Below are positions 24,269 to 32,449 of a stretch of 42,147 bases of DNA, piece by piece. The stretch comes from Myxococcales bacterium. GTDB taxonomy: Bacteria > Myxococcota_A > Polyangia > Polyangiales > JAFGIB01. Position 1 is the first letter of the stretch; each line of letters starts with the position of its first letter. The stretch is from NCBI GenBank assembly GCA_029880325.1, contig JAOUOP010000065.1:1-42147 (forward strand), read 5' to 3'. Below the pieces are notes generated by a model, which had not been told where the DNA came from, made no database searches, and saw nothing but the letters and a program-made list of their open reading frames with translations. Position numbers and translations under genes: made by a program.

Positions 24269-25817
24269 CATCCGCACTGCCACCAAGCGCGCAGGCGCGC
24301 GCGAGCGCACTGCTCTGCTGACCGACGGGCGCCGCGCTCGGGCCGCCGCTGCAGCAGGCGCTGCGGGCGTGCGACAGCCGGACGCTGCCGTGGACGATCG
24401 GCGCGCGCGGCTACTCGACGGAAAGCTCGGCTGGGGCGTGCTCGCCATGGGGGCGCCGCTGGCGCTGGCGATGGGTTTGTATGGCCTGTTCAACGTGGTC
24501 GATGCCGTCATGATCAGCGGCCTGCCCAACGCGGGTGCGGCGCTGGCGGCGCTGGCGGTCTGCGACATGGTTGGAGCCGTGGCCGCGATCGTCGGCAATG
24601 GCCTGTCGACGGCAGCGGCGGCGCGAATCGCCGAGCGGCTCGGGCGTGATGACCGCCCCGGTGTGGCCCGCGCCATCGTGCAGTCCACCCAGGTCGTGGT
24701 GCTGTTGTCGGTCGTCTTCGGGCTCGTCGGCGTGATGGGCAGCGATTGGGTTGTCCGCACCTTGGTGCGTACGCGGGGCGAGCCGGCGGCGATCGCGGTG
24801 TCCTATTTGCAGGTGACGGTCGGGGGAGCGCTGTCGATCTTCGCGCTTCTGCAGCTGACCGCAGTGCTGCGCGCACTCGGGTACGCGGGCCTTTCCGCTT
24901 CGCTGTTCGTGGCGGGCAATCTGCTGAACGTGGTCTTCAATGGCCTGCTGATCTACGGGCAGGGGCCGCGTCCAGCGTGGATCGCGGTCTTTGCGCCCCT
25001 GGCCGAGGCGCTGGGCGCACCGGCCCTGGGAGTGCTCGGGGCTGCAGTGGGAACCGTCTTGGCACGCATGGTACCGGTGGCGATCGGCTCGCTGTGGCTG
25101 CTCGCGCACATGCGCAAGATGCGGCTGAATACCCCGTCGTGGCCCTGGAGTCGTGATGAGATGCGCAGCCTGTGGTCGGTCGCCTGGCCGGTCGCCGCTC
25201 AACAGCTGGTTCATGTGCTGGCGATCCTGGCGTTCATCGCTCTGATCAATGTCGCCTACACGCGCGACCATGATGCTACGGTCCTGACCGCCTATGGCAT
25301 TTGTCTGCGCCTCGAGACTTTCGTTCTCTTCGTGTGCGTGGGCTGGGGCTCCGGAGCCGCGACGTACATGGGGGTCAGCCGAGGCGCGGGCAAGGTTCAA
25401 CGAGCGGTTCGGGCCGGCTGGATCGCGAGCGGCTATGGCCTGCTCAGCGGGTTGGCGCTGTACTACGCGTACTCGCGTTGGGGCGCCGACCTCATCGCCT
25501 TCTTCGATGCGGACCCGGAAGTCGTGGCCGATGGCCGCCGCTACCTCGCCGTCGTTGCCTTGAGCTACCCCTTGCTGGGCGCCGGCACGGTGTTGTCATT
25601 GGCCATGTCGGGGGCAGGTGCCACCCGGCCGGGTCTGGTCGTCGATGCCCTGGCTTTCTGGGCGCTCGCCATTCCGCTGTCGCTGCTGCTGGTCTTCGGT
25701 CTGGGCGGAATGGAAGAGGCGCTCTTTTTGGCCATCGCGCTCGGAAACGCCGCGGCCGGTCTCGGCTTCATCGTCTACTACCGGTCACGGGCTTCGGCGA
25801 TCGCCGTGCTTGGCTGA
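24264..25817 (+). CDS. MATE-family efflux transporter
   Basis: This is an integral membrane protein of up to 517 residues with about twelve hydrophobic helices. It belongs to the multidrug and toxic compound extrusion family, which exports cations or drugs by Na+ or H+ antiport. The first helix block, LAMGAPLALAMGLYGLFNVV, carries the conserved Pro and Asp positions (VVDAVMISGLP), and the internal repeat is evident (VAWPVAAQQLVHVLAILAFI). The start is uncertain: the GTG at 24264 gives a 50-residue Ala/Arg-rich leader unlike the family and lies in a hairpin, while GTG codons at 24369 or 24390 would give a normal short N terminus. The stop lies one base from the convergent hydrolase gene. Confidence 0.88.
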   Translation: MPIRTATKRAGARERTALLTDGRRARAAAAAGAAGVRQPDAAVDDRRARLLDGKLGWGVLAMGAPLALAMGLYGLFNVVDAVMISGLPNAGAALAALAVCDMVGAVAAIVGNGLSTAAAARIAERLGRDDRPGVARAIVQSTQVVVLLSVVFGLVGVMGSDWVVRTLVRTRGEPAAIAVSYLQVTVGGALSIFALLQLTAVLRALGYAGLSASLFVAGNLLNVVFNGLLIYGQGPRPAWIAVFAPLAEALGAPALGVLGAAVGTVLARMVPVAIGSLWLLAHMRKMRLNTPSWPWSRDEMRSLWSVAWPVAAQQLVHVLAILAFIALINVAYTRDHDATVLTAYGICLRLETFVLFVCVGWGSGAATYMGVSRGAGKVQRAVRAGWIASGYGLLSGLALYYAYSRWGADLIAFFDADPEVVADGRRYLAVVALSYPLLGAGTVLSLAMSGAGATRPGLVVDALAFWALAIPLSLLLVFGLGGMEEALFLAIALGNAAAGLGFIVYYRSRASAIAVLG

Positions 25818-25818
25818 G

Positions 25819-26742
25819 CTAGATCTTCAACGAGACGGCAGCACCTGGCGCGGGCAGGTGGCAGCGTATGTCGAGTCGTCGAGCCTGCAGCTGTCGGCGA
25901 AATCTTCGCGCCGCCTCGGGCACGGGATGCAACCACAGGCTCAACAGCGGGTCTCGCACGTGGGCTTCGGCGTGCGAGGGAATGACGACGCCGGCTCCCA
26001 GGCGCTGGGCCGCGTTCGCCGCCTCGGCCGGGTTCATCACCCAGCGACGGTCGCCGTCCAGGCGCGAACCGTCGACCGGCAAAATCGCCGCGGTGGGTGC
26101 AAAGCGCTCGGCGATGGCGTCCATCTCCGGGTGCAAGGCGGTATCGCCGGCGAAGTACACCCGCGTGGCAGCGCGCTCCAGGACGAAGCCGATTTCGTGG
26201 ACGTCGTGGAGCGCGGGAACCGCACTGATTCGAATGGAGCCGACTTCGAGGCTGGCGTAGGGCGCCAGCCACTCGACCTCGGCAAAGCCGAGCTTGCGCA
26301 TCCGGGCGGCCAGTTGCCGCGTAGGCAAAAGGCACAGGGCCCGTTTGTCGAGGCGGTCGAGCGCCTTCGGGTCCAGGTGATCGGGGTGCTCGTGGCTGAT
26401 GGCGATCACGTCCAGACGCCCGACGGACTCCGGCCCGACGGCCGGCCCGCGCGCGTGGTCGATTCCGCCGTGGGCGGGATCGTTGAACCACGGGTCGGTT
26501 AGAATGCGCGCCGAGCCGAGTGCCAGCAGATGGGTCGAGTGGCCGATGTGCACCAAGGCATCGAGCGCGTGATCCCGCTCGAGCGCGGCCAGCGCCGCCC
26601 GATAGCGCAGGCTGGCCTGCGGCAAGGGGCGGGCGCGTTGGCGGTGATCGAAGAGGCCGCGCAGCGAAAGGTACTCCGCCGCGGCAGCTGTGAATGTCGC
26701 CGCCGCGCCGGTCAGCAGGGCTCGCCGCCGCAGCGTCTTCAT
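25819..26742 (-). CDS. Tat-exported metallo-beta-lactamase-fold hydrolase (UlaG/NAPE-PLD-like)
   Basis: This is a 307-residue product. The N terminus MKTLRRRALLTGAAATF has the twin-arginine and hydrophobic pattern of a Tat signal. The MBL-fold metal motif is SHEHPDHLD (HxHxDH). It is followed by a conserved His (ALHDVHEIGF), an Asp strand (YFAGDTALHPEM) and PSHAE for the last His ligand. The N-terminal GHSTHLL...TDPWF segment is typical of the UlaG/NAPE-PLD-like branch, which includes phospholipid- and lactone-cleaving enzymes. Its ATG overlaps the stop of the oxidase gene (ATGA, 26739-26742). It is the last gene of the operon running down from 30132. Periplasmic action on a lipid or lactone is an inference. 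Confidence 0.88.
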   Translation of the reverse strand: MKTLRRRALLTGAAATFTAAAAEYLSLRGLFDHRQRARPLPQASLRYRAALAALERDHALDALVHIGHSTHLLALGSARILTDPWFNDPAHGGIDHARGPAVGPESVGRLDVIAISHEHPDHLDPKALDRLDKRALCLLPTRQLAARMRKLGFAEVEWLAPYASLEVGSIRISAVPALHDVHEIGFVLERAATRVYFAGDTALHPEMDAIAERFAPTAAILPVDGSRLDGDRRWVMNPAEAANAAQRLGAGVVIPSHAEAHVRDPLLSLWLHPVPEAARRFRRQLQARRLDIRCHLPAPGAAVSLKI

Positions 26743-27605
26743 CGCACGCTGCGGCAGCGGTCGAGCATTTCGCGCAGGGCGGGCCGGCGTTGCTCGACGA
26801 AGCGCAGGAGGCTTGTCTCCATGCGTCGGGCGGGCGACCAGCCGTCCCAGGCGGTGAGTGCCACTTCGCGCAAGGCCCCGCGCGGCTCGGGGCCGTCGGG
26901 CCGTGTCGCGCGGGGCTGTCGGTAGCGAATGACCGCCGCCTGCACGCCGTCCCAGAAGCGTCGACGCGCCTGCAGGCTCAAGAGCGCACCACGCCGCACT
27001 TCCTGTTGGGCTTCGGGTCGATCGCAATAGCGATGCAGCGCTTCTTCGAGCCAGCGTCCGTGATCGTCGTCCTGCTCGATGTGCAGCGTGAAGTAGTTGA
27101 TTTCTTCTTCGGAAAAGCCCGCGCGGCGTAGGCCCGGGATGATGGCAGCGAACATCTTCGGAATCGACCACTCGTGTCCGGGGCCGACGGCGCCAAGGCC
27201 CGCGAGAAAGCTGCCGCGGCGCACGAGCTTTTGGTGGGTTTCGATGAAGTCTTGAGCCGGCCCGCGCAAGGGACTGTGAGCCTCACGTTGCCGGTCGCCT
27301 CCGGCCGCCTCCAGAAACGCGGCGTAGAGCGCCGGGTGATCTTTGCCTTCGGACCCTTCACCGTACTCGTCCACGAGCACGCGCGACAGCCACAGCCTTG
27401 CCTCGCTGTCGGGGGCACGTAGCAAAAGCAGCTCCAAATACGAGGTGAAGGTACAGACCAACGGGAAGTGATTCTCCGCGAAGACCCGGTAGTCTTGTCT
27501 GGCCATCGGAGTGACCGCCAGTCGGTTGAGGAAGATGTGGTTGACCGCCTCGTGGCTCTCGATCTCCTCGCGGAGCTCGGCCAGAAATTCACGTGCGCGC
27601 GTCAT
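26739..27605 (-). CDS. heme-oxygenase-like diiron oxidase (HDO/CADD-like)
   Basis: This is a 288-residue all-helical protein of the iron-containing redox enzyme (TenA/PqqC/heme-oxygenase-like) superfamily. Candidate diiron ligands are E80 (VDEYGEG), H90 (DHPALY), E145 (GHEWSIP), H175, D179 and H182 (HIEQDDDH). Their order and spacing match the ligand set I recall for Chlamydia CADD (E81, H88, E142, H174, D178, H181). The CADD sacrificial Tyr27 has no obvious equivalent here (F25/L26). Family members cleave or oxidise fatty acids (UndA), amino acids (BesC) or N-hydroxylate arginine derivatives (SznF). The start overlaps the radical SAM stop (ATGA) and the stop overlaps the hydrolase start. The substrate is unknown. 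Confidence 0.85.
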   Translation of the reverse strand: MTRAREFLAELREEIESHEAVNHIFLNRLAVTPMARQDYRVFAENHFPLVCTFTSYLELLLLRAPDSEARLWLSRVLVDEYGEGSEGKDHPALYAAFLEAAGGDRQREAHSPLRGPAQDFIETHQKLVRRGSFLAGLGAVGPGHEWSIPKMFAAIIPGLRRAGFSEEEINYFTLHIEQDDDHGRWLEEALHRYCDRPEAQQEVRRGALLSLQARRRFWDGVQAAVIRYRQPRATRPDGPEPRGALREVALTAWDGWSPARRMETSLLRFVEQRRPALREMLDRCRSVR

Positions 27606-29251
27606 GATGCCTCCTGATTTAGTTCGGCGGGTCGTTCGATGCGCCCAATCTCGGCCGATGGGAGCGATTGGGGTTGGGGCAGATCGTCGGCCCAGATGCG
27701 CCGCGGAATCTTCAGCTGCACCAATGTGGTGCGGCCAGGCCTCGCTTGCTGAGACGCGTCTTCACCGGGGTAGCTCACATCTTCCCAGCTCAGATTCTTG
27801 GTGGCGCCCGGGCCGTTGAGCAGTCCCTCTTCGTCGCGAAGGAATGAGGTGTGGTCCCGGTGCACCCGCTGGTAGCGCCAGGTGCGCGCGTAGAACCACG
27901 GCATATGGGGCGCCATGGCCCGCGCCAGGTCCGGCCGCTTGACGAAAAGATTCTTCATGGCCCTGCGGATCGACGGATCGCAGGCGTCGATGGAGCGGGC
28001 AAAGTGCCGGTAGAACTCTTCTCGCGGCAGCCTGGTCGGCAATACGCAGTGCAGCAGGTCGAAGAGCCGGTAGTCGAGGGTCATCAGCTTGTCGCGGTAG
28101 GCGCGGTAGAGCTGTGTGCCCGGCAACGGTGTCAGGATGGTGACCAGAGGGATGCCGATGTCGAGGGTATTGATGTAGTCGTAGAGGGAGTCGAATTGAG
28201 CCTGTTCCCAGTCGGCTCGCACCATGAAAATACCCGTGGAGAAGATGCCGAGTTCGCGCATGATGGCGTTGGCGCGCTTGTTCTTCTCCCACGTGTTCTT
28301 CTTGCGCAGGGCCTTGAGGTTGTCGTCGTCGTTGCTCTCGAAGCCGCTGAGCAGCCCGACCAGGCCAGCTCGTGCCAAACGTTTCATGATCGCGGGGTTG
28401 TCCGCGACGAAGTCGGTTCGTCCCTGGGTCATCCAGAACTTTCGCACCCCACGTCGCTCGATTTCCTCGCAGAAGGCCAAGACGCGCTTCTTGTTGGTCA
28501 AGAAGTTGTCGTCCAGGATGAAGATGAACTCTTCTTCGCAGGCTTCCATTTGGTCGACGATTTTTTCGGCGGAAAGAAAGCGTGTGCGGCGTTCGTAGAA
28601 CTCCCAGATCGCGCAGAAGTTGCAGTCGTAGCTGCATCCACGGCTGGTGAAGATCGAAGCCATGCCGCGGGCCGACACGAAAAAGTAACGATCGCGGTAC
28701 TTGTCGATCAGGCTGCGATCGGGGATCGGCAGCTCGTCCAGGTTCTTGGCCTGCGCGCGCTTGGGCATCGACAGCCAGCGATCACCGTCGACGTAGCGCA
28801 GCCCGTTGATGCCGTTGAAACGCCGATCGGAAACCGCGCGTTGCAGCTCCCAGGCCTCGACCAGAGCCTCGAAGGTCTCCTCGCCTTCGCCCTGCACGAT
28901 GACATCGACATAGGGCTCCTGGAACTCCTGCGGCTGTAGTGTGGCGGCATGACCCCCGACCACCGTCAGCGCTTCGGGCACGATCTGGCGCGTCATGCGC
29001 AACACCGCCTTGGCCTGGTAGACATCGGTCGTCATGCTGGTGGTGCCGACCAGGTCGGGACGGAAGTCCGCGAGCGTTCGGGCCAGCACCTCCTCGCGTT
29101 CCAGACGCATGTCGAGCACCTGCACTTCATGTCGATTGCTGACGGTAGCGGCGATGGCCGTCAGCGCGACGGGCTCTGCGAGCCAGATCGAGTTCTCGAG
29201 GCCCAAGCGGCCCGTTTCGTAGGGGGTGGGCATGACCAGTAGAATCTTCAT
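27602..29251 (-). CDS. B12-binding-domain radical SAM protein
   Basis: This is a 549-residue cobalamin-dependent-type radical SAM enzyme. The N-terminal Rossmann-like B12-binding domain covers about 1-135 (VGTTSMTTDVYQA, then VVGGHAATLQPQEF and VQGEGEETF). The radical SAM core begins with FTSRGCSYDCNFCAIW, giving the 4Fe-4S cysteines C206, C210 and C213 in CxxxCxxC. It shares the layout of BchE and hopanoid-modifying proteins. Such enzymes methylate unreactive carbons, cyclise rings or rearrange lipids. The start follows AAGGAG and lies 11 bases after the sigma-factor stop. The roughly 100-residue C-terminal extension (ARTWRYQRVHRDHTSF onward) is less conserved. The substrate is unknown. Confidence 0.93.
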   Translation of the reverse strand: MKILLVMPTPYETGRLGLENSIWLAEPVALTAIAATVSNRHEVQVLDMRLEREEVLARTLADFRPDLVGTTSMTTDVYQAKAVLRMTRQIVPEALTVVGGHAATLQPQEFQEPYVDVIVQGEGEETFEALVEAWELQRAVSDRRFNGINGLRYVDGDRWLSMPKRAQAKNLDELPIPDRSLIDKYRDRYFFVSARGMASIFTSRGCSYDCNFCAIWEFYERRTRFLSAEKIVDQMEACEEEFIFILDDNFLTNKKRVLAFCEEIERRGVRKFWMTQGRTDFVADNPAIMKRLARAGLVGLLSGFESNDDDNLKALRKKNTWEKNKRANAIMRELGIFSTGIFMVRADWEQAQFDSLYDYINTLDIGIPLVTILTPLPGTQLYRAYRDKLMTLDYRLFDLLHCVLPTRLPREEFYRHFARSIDACDPSIRRAMKNLFVKRPDLARAMAPHMPWFYARTWRYQRVHRDHTSFLRDEEGLLNGPGATKNLSWEDVSYPGEDASQQARPGRTTLVQLKIPRRIWADDLPQPQSLPSAEIGRIERPAELNQEAS

Positions 29252-29262
29252 GGCTCGCTCCT

Positions 29263-30132
29263 TCAGGCAGAGATTGCAGGGACTTCATCGGCGAAACTCG
29301 AAAGGCGCTTTCTGAGCTTGTTCTTCACGCCGCTTTCGATTTGACGTGCCCGTTCGCCCGAAACGCCGAAGTGGCGACCCACTTCGAGCAACGGCAGCCG
29401 CCTGTTGCGGTCTGCCAGCAGTCGATGTTCGACGATGAAGCGCTCGCGCTCACTGAGGTCGGCGGTCGCGTCGCGCACCGCCGGTCCCAGGCGATTGAGC
29501 AGTCGGGACCGTGCCACCAGCTCTTCGGGGACTTGGTTGTTGCTCGCAATCCGTTCGTGCAGGCTCGAGCCGCTGCTGTCGCCCTGGTCGGCGTCGAACG
29601 AAGCGTCGCGTTCGTCGATGCGGGCGAGGATGGATTCCAGTTGCTGCGGACTCTTGCGATGTCGCTCCGACAGGATCCCGACGACGCGCTCTCGATCCCC
29701 GAGCTTTGCCATCAGCTCGGCCAGTTCGCGCCGCAGTCGAAAGAAGTACTTGCCGCGAAGTGGCCCCTTGCCGCCTCCGACCAGGCTGCGGTGCTGCAGC
29801 ACGGTCAGCAGGATTTCGGCCCGAATCCAGTGCTTGGCGTAGGTCGAAAAACGCAGGCCGCGGCTGGGGTCGAAGCGATCGAGTGCGGCGACCAGAGCCA
29901 GGCTGCCCTGGGCGACCAGCTCTCCCAGCGCAATGCCGTAGCCACGGTGCCGCAGTGCGACAGGAGTGACGTGCCGCAGATTGGCACACAGGATGCGGTG
30001 CTTGGCTTCGAGGTCGCCTCGCTCGATGTAGGCCCGGGCGAGCTCCAGCTCCAGCTCGCGAGCCAACCTCGGGGCTCTGTTGGCCAGGGAAATGTAATGA
30101 AATGTGGCCTTATCTCGTGCCTCGATACGCAT
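29263..30132 (-). CDS. RpoH-like sigma-70-family sigma factor
   Basis: This is a 289-residue alternative sigma factor. Region 2 is visible as GELVAQGSLALVAALDRFDP, then GLRFSTYAKHWIRAEI. An RpoH-box-like segment follows (LRGKYFFRLRREL, compare QRKLFFNLR in RpoH). Region 4 ends in VGRHFGVSGERARQIESGVK, which binds the -35 element. Region 1.1 is absent, so it belongs to the group 3/RpoH-like class. I choose the ATG at 30132 because it follows AGGAG; the frame remains open to 30225 without support. It leads the operon with the radical SAM, diiron oxidase and hydrolase genes, and a CarH-type photoreceptor gene lies upstream. It may transcribe its own operon or distant light-stress genes (inference). 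Confidence 0.92.
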   Translation of the reverse strand: MRIEARDKATFHYISLANRAPRLARELELELARAYIERGDLEAKHRILCANLRHVTPVALRHRGYGIALGELVAQGSLALVAALDRFDPSRGLRFSTYAKHWIRAEILLTVLQHRSLVGGGKGPLRGKYFFRLRRELAELMAKLGDRERVVGILSERHRKSPQQLESILARIDERDASFDADQGDSSGSSLHERIASNNQVPEELVARSRLLNRLGPAVRDATADLSERERFIVEHRLLADRNRRLPLLEVGRHFGVSGERARQIESGVKNKLRKRLSSFADEVPAISA

Positions 30133-30386
30133 GGTCTCTCCTGTGTGCGGGATGCGGTAGGATATGAACAGCTTATGAGTAGATATTGGGCCGGATTGTC
30201 GGGACAGCAAGGCCAGTAGACACATTTTGAATAGGTTTTGGGTAAATTAAATCCGTGGATACCAGAAAGTCCTTGATCGGATGCCGTGATTCCCCGGCGT
30301 GCCCGGTGGGGTTGCCGATGGGCACGGGGCTCGGAGCTGCTGCACGCGGAGGCAGCCACCGCCGCGCACGGGCTGGGACGCTGCTG
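30133..30386 (-). promoter_or_regulatory. AT-rich promoter region with 11-base-spaced direct repeats
   Basis: This region between the regulator stop and the sigma-factor start is AT-rich against its GC-rich surroundings. On the plus strand TTTTGAATA (30225-30233) and TTTTGGGTA (30236-30244) repeat with an 11-base period. CarH in Thermus binds direct repeats of about 11 bases (recalled), so this is a candidate operator. A small dyad TGTCGGGACA lies at 30197-30206. No convincing -35/-10 pair is seen. The ribosome site AGGAGAG precedes the start at 30132. Confidence 0.45.
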
Positions 30387-31295
30387 CTACGGCGTGGCTC
30401 GCTGCAGCCAGCGATCGAGCTCGTCGAGGTTGGCGAAGGTCGGCTGCTGCAGGCCCAGTCCCTGGAAACCCCGCCCGCCGAGTCCCAGCGCTGTCGCTTC
30501 GGGCAGCAACCCGCCCAGGGTGGCGACCTCCTCCCGCAGGCGCTGTGGATCGGTGCCTTGGGCTGCACTCAGCAGCGCCCCTTCGGCGCTGTGGTCGTGT
30601 GCGGCCCGTGCGATGTCCTCGGCGGGCACATCGGCCCCGAGAAAAACCACGCGCGCCCCGCCGACCGCGACGGTCAGCGCCGCCAGATGCAGGCCCAGCA
30701 CATGCTGTTCGCCGGCGGGTGTGGCCAGCACGTAGGTTGGCCCCACCGCGGCGTCGCTGAGCGGTCGCCACTGGCTCGCCAGAAACTCCCGCAGCCGTTC
30801 GCTGGCGAAGTGCTCGTGGCGCACGCCCAGCTCGCCCCGCGCCCAGCGTTCTCCCAGCTCCGTTAGAAAGGGCGCCGCCCGCCGTCGAATGAAGGCGCGG
30901 GCGCCGAGCGCGCCGTAACAGCTTTGCAGTTCTCGCAGCAGTGCGCGCCCCTCATAGCGCTCGACATGCCCGAACCACGAAGCCAGCGGTGCCGCTTGCG
31001 GCGTGGGTTGCGGTGGCTCGGTGCGCTCGGGTTCGGCGCCCGCCTGCGAGAGAATCGCCCGCAACGTCTCGGTGTCGGCCCCGACGGCGGTCGAAGGGCG
31101 GTGGCCCAGCTCCAGAACGCGGGTGATCAGCCGAATGCGCTCGACGGTCTGTAGCGAATAGCGGCGATGGCCCGACTCGGTGCGCTCCGAAGCGGGCACG
31201 CCGTAGCGCCTCTCCCAGGTGCGCAGCGTTTCGGGCGGCACCCCGGTGGCGCGGGAAAGGGCGCCGATGCTGAGCTGTGCGTGTTGTTCCGGCAT
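30387..31295 (-). CDS. CarH/LitR-type MerR-family B12-dependent photoreceptor regulator
   Basis: This is a 302-residue transcription regulator. Residues 8-60 form a MerR-type winged helix (GALSRATGVPPETLRTWERRYG, then ESGHRRYS). A linker is followed by a four-helix B12-cap domain containing W151-x9-E161-H162 (WARGELGVRHEH), the exact Wx9EH signature of CarH photoreceptors. The Rossmann B12-binding domain has E196-x-H198-x2-G201 (GEQHVLG), where the His ligates cobalt. The spacing from H162 to H198 is one residue more than in Thermus CarH as I recall it. CarH represses in the dark as an adenosylcobalamin tetramer and releases DNA on light exposure. The ATG at 31295 has no good ribosome site. 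It lies upstream of the sigma-factor operon on the same strand and divergent from an esterase. Confidence 0.9.
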   Translation of the reverse strand: MPEQHAQLSIGALSRATGVPPETLRTWERRYGVPASERTESGHRRYSLQTVERIRLITRVLELGHRPSTAVGADTETLRAILSQAGAEPERTEPPQPTPQAAPLASWFGHVERYEGRALLRELQSCYGALGARAFIRRRAAPFLTELGERWARGELGVRHEHFASERLREFLASQWRPLSDAAVGPTYVLATPAGEQHVLGLHLAALTVAVGGARVVFLGADVPAEDIARAAHDHSAEGALLSAAQGTDPQRLREEVATLGGLLPEATALGLGGRGFQGLGLQQPTFANLDELDRWLQRATP

Positions 31296-31472
31296 GGTCG
31301 AAGGACGGCTACGGCCGCGCCCGATCGCAGGCGCGTGCTTTGTCACTACATGGGCAAAAGGCCCGCGCATGCAAGGCCCACGAAAACCCGAAGCGAGCGC
31401 GACCCAGGCGCCGGGGAGGCGGCAAGCCGATGCGACGAGATCTTCGGCACGAGCCTGTGGTAGATTACGTCC

Positions 31473-32414
31473 ATGCCCCTACACCCGACGATCCAGGCCA
31501 TGGTCGATGCCATGCAACAGAACCCGAGCTACCGCGGCACCCACGAGCAGTCGCCCGCCGAGGCCCGCGCTGCCTACCGCGCCCTGGCCCAGGCGTTCGG
31601 TCCCCCCGAAGCGGTGGCGGCGGTCGAGGATCGCACGCTGCCGGGTCCGGCCGGAGAGATCCCGATCCGCATCTATCGCGCCTCGAGCGAGCCCGCGCTG
31701 CCGGTGTTGGTCTATTACCACGGCGGCGGCTGGGTCATCGGCGACCTGGAGACCCACGATCGCGAGTGCCGCGCCCTGTGCAACAGCGCCGGCTGCATCG
31801 TCGTCTCCGTCGACTACCGGCTCGCCCCCGAGCACCCGTTTCCGGCCGCCGTCGAGGACAGCTGGGCGGCGCTCACCTGGGTGGCGCAGCATGCGGCTTC
31901 ACTGGGAGGTGATCCGGACAGGCTCGCGGTCGGCGGCGACAGCGCCGGTGGCAACCTGGCGGCGGTGGTGGCCCTGATGGCCCGGGACGCGGGCGGACCG
32001 GCGCTGCGCCATCAGCTGCTGATCTATCCCGGCGTCACCGGCGACACCTCGCAGCACGCCTCCTACGAGGAAAACGCCGAGGCGCCGTTTCTGCCCAAGC
32101 GCACCATCGAGTACTTCATGGGCCACTACTTCGGCCCCGAGCAGACCACCATCGACGAGATGCGGGCCGCACCGCTGACCGCCAGCTCCCACGCCGACCT
32201 GCCGCCGGCGTTGGTGGTGACGGCCGAGTACGACCCGCTGCGCGACGAGGGCCGCGCCTACGCCGACAAGCTCGAGGCTGCCGGCGTGGCGGTCAAGTAC
32301 AGCGAGTACCCGGGCATGCCCCACCTCTTCTTCCAGTTGAGCCCGATCCTGGAAGAGGGCAAGGCCGCCCTGCGCGAGTCGGCCGAGGCGCTGCGCCAGG
32401 CCTTCACGCCGTAG
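31473..32414 (+). CDS. HSL-family alpha/beta-hydrolase esterase
   Basis: This is a 313-residue hormone-sensitive-lipase-type (family IV) carboxylesterase. The oxyanion-hole motif is HGGGWVIGD, the nucleophile elbow is GGDSAGGN, the acid is in AEYDPLRDEG, and the catalytic His is in MPHLFF. The N-terminal cap region (PTIQAMVDAMQQNP) is typical. There is no signal peptide, so it acts in the cytoplasm on short or medium acyl esters. It is divergent from the CarH-type gene (177-base gap) and converges on an acyl-CoA ligase, with a hairpin between them. Sharing a promoter region with the photoreceptor suggests joint light control (inference). Confidence 0.93.
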   Translation: MPLHPTIQAMVDAMQQNPSYRGTHEQSPAEARAAYRALAQAFGPPEAVAAVEDRTLPGPAGEIPIRIYRASSEPALPVLVYYHGGGWVIGDLETHDRECRALCNSAGCIVVSVDYRLAPEHPFPAAVEDSWAALTWVAQHAASLGGDPDRLAVGGDSAGGNLAAVVALMARDAGGPALRHQLLIYPGVTGDTSQHASYEENAEAPFLPKRTIEYFMGHYFGPEQTTIDEMRAAPLTASSHADLPPALVVTAEYDPLRDEGRAYADKLEAAGVAVKYSEYPGMPHLFFQLSPILEEGKAALRESAEALRQAFTP

Positions 32415-32418
32415 TGAT

Positions 32419-32449
32419 CGACGGCCTCAGGCGGTGCCTCAGGCCGTCG
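32419..32449. terminator. hairpin terminator between convergent genes
   Basis: CGACGGCCT (32419-32427) pairs with AGGCCGTCG (32441-32449). After one C-C mismatch, AGGC pairs with GCCT around a GGT loop, giving a 13-base-pair stem with one mismatch. It sits between the esterase and ligase stops and includes the ligase stop codon. There is no T-run; it may still end transcription from both sides. Confidence 0.6.

Noticed and set aside
25819..27171. 450-residue version of the MBL hydrolase
   Set aside because: The extra N-terminal part is shadow of the diiron oxidase gene; the ATG at 26742 gives a Tat signal and an ATGA overlap.
26739..27605. TenA thiaminase or PqqC as the function of the heme-oxygenase-like protein
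   Set aside because: No thiamin or PQQ genes are nearby, and the six-residue Glu/His/Asp ligand pattern fits diiron oxidases better than metal-free TenA or PqqC.
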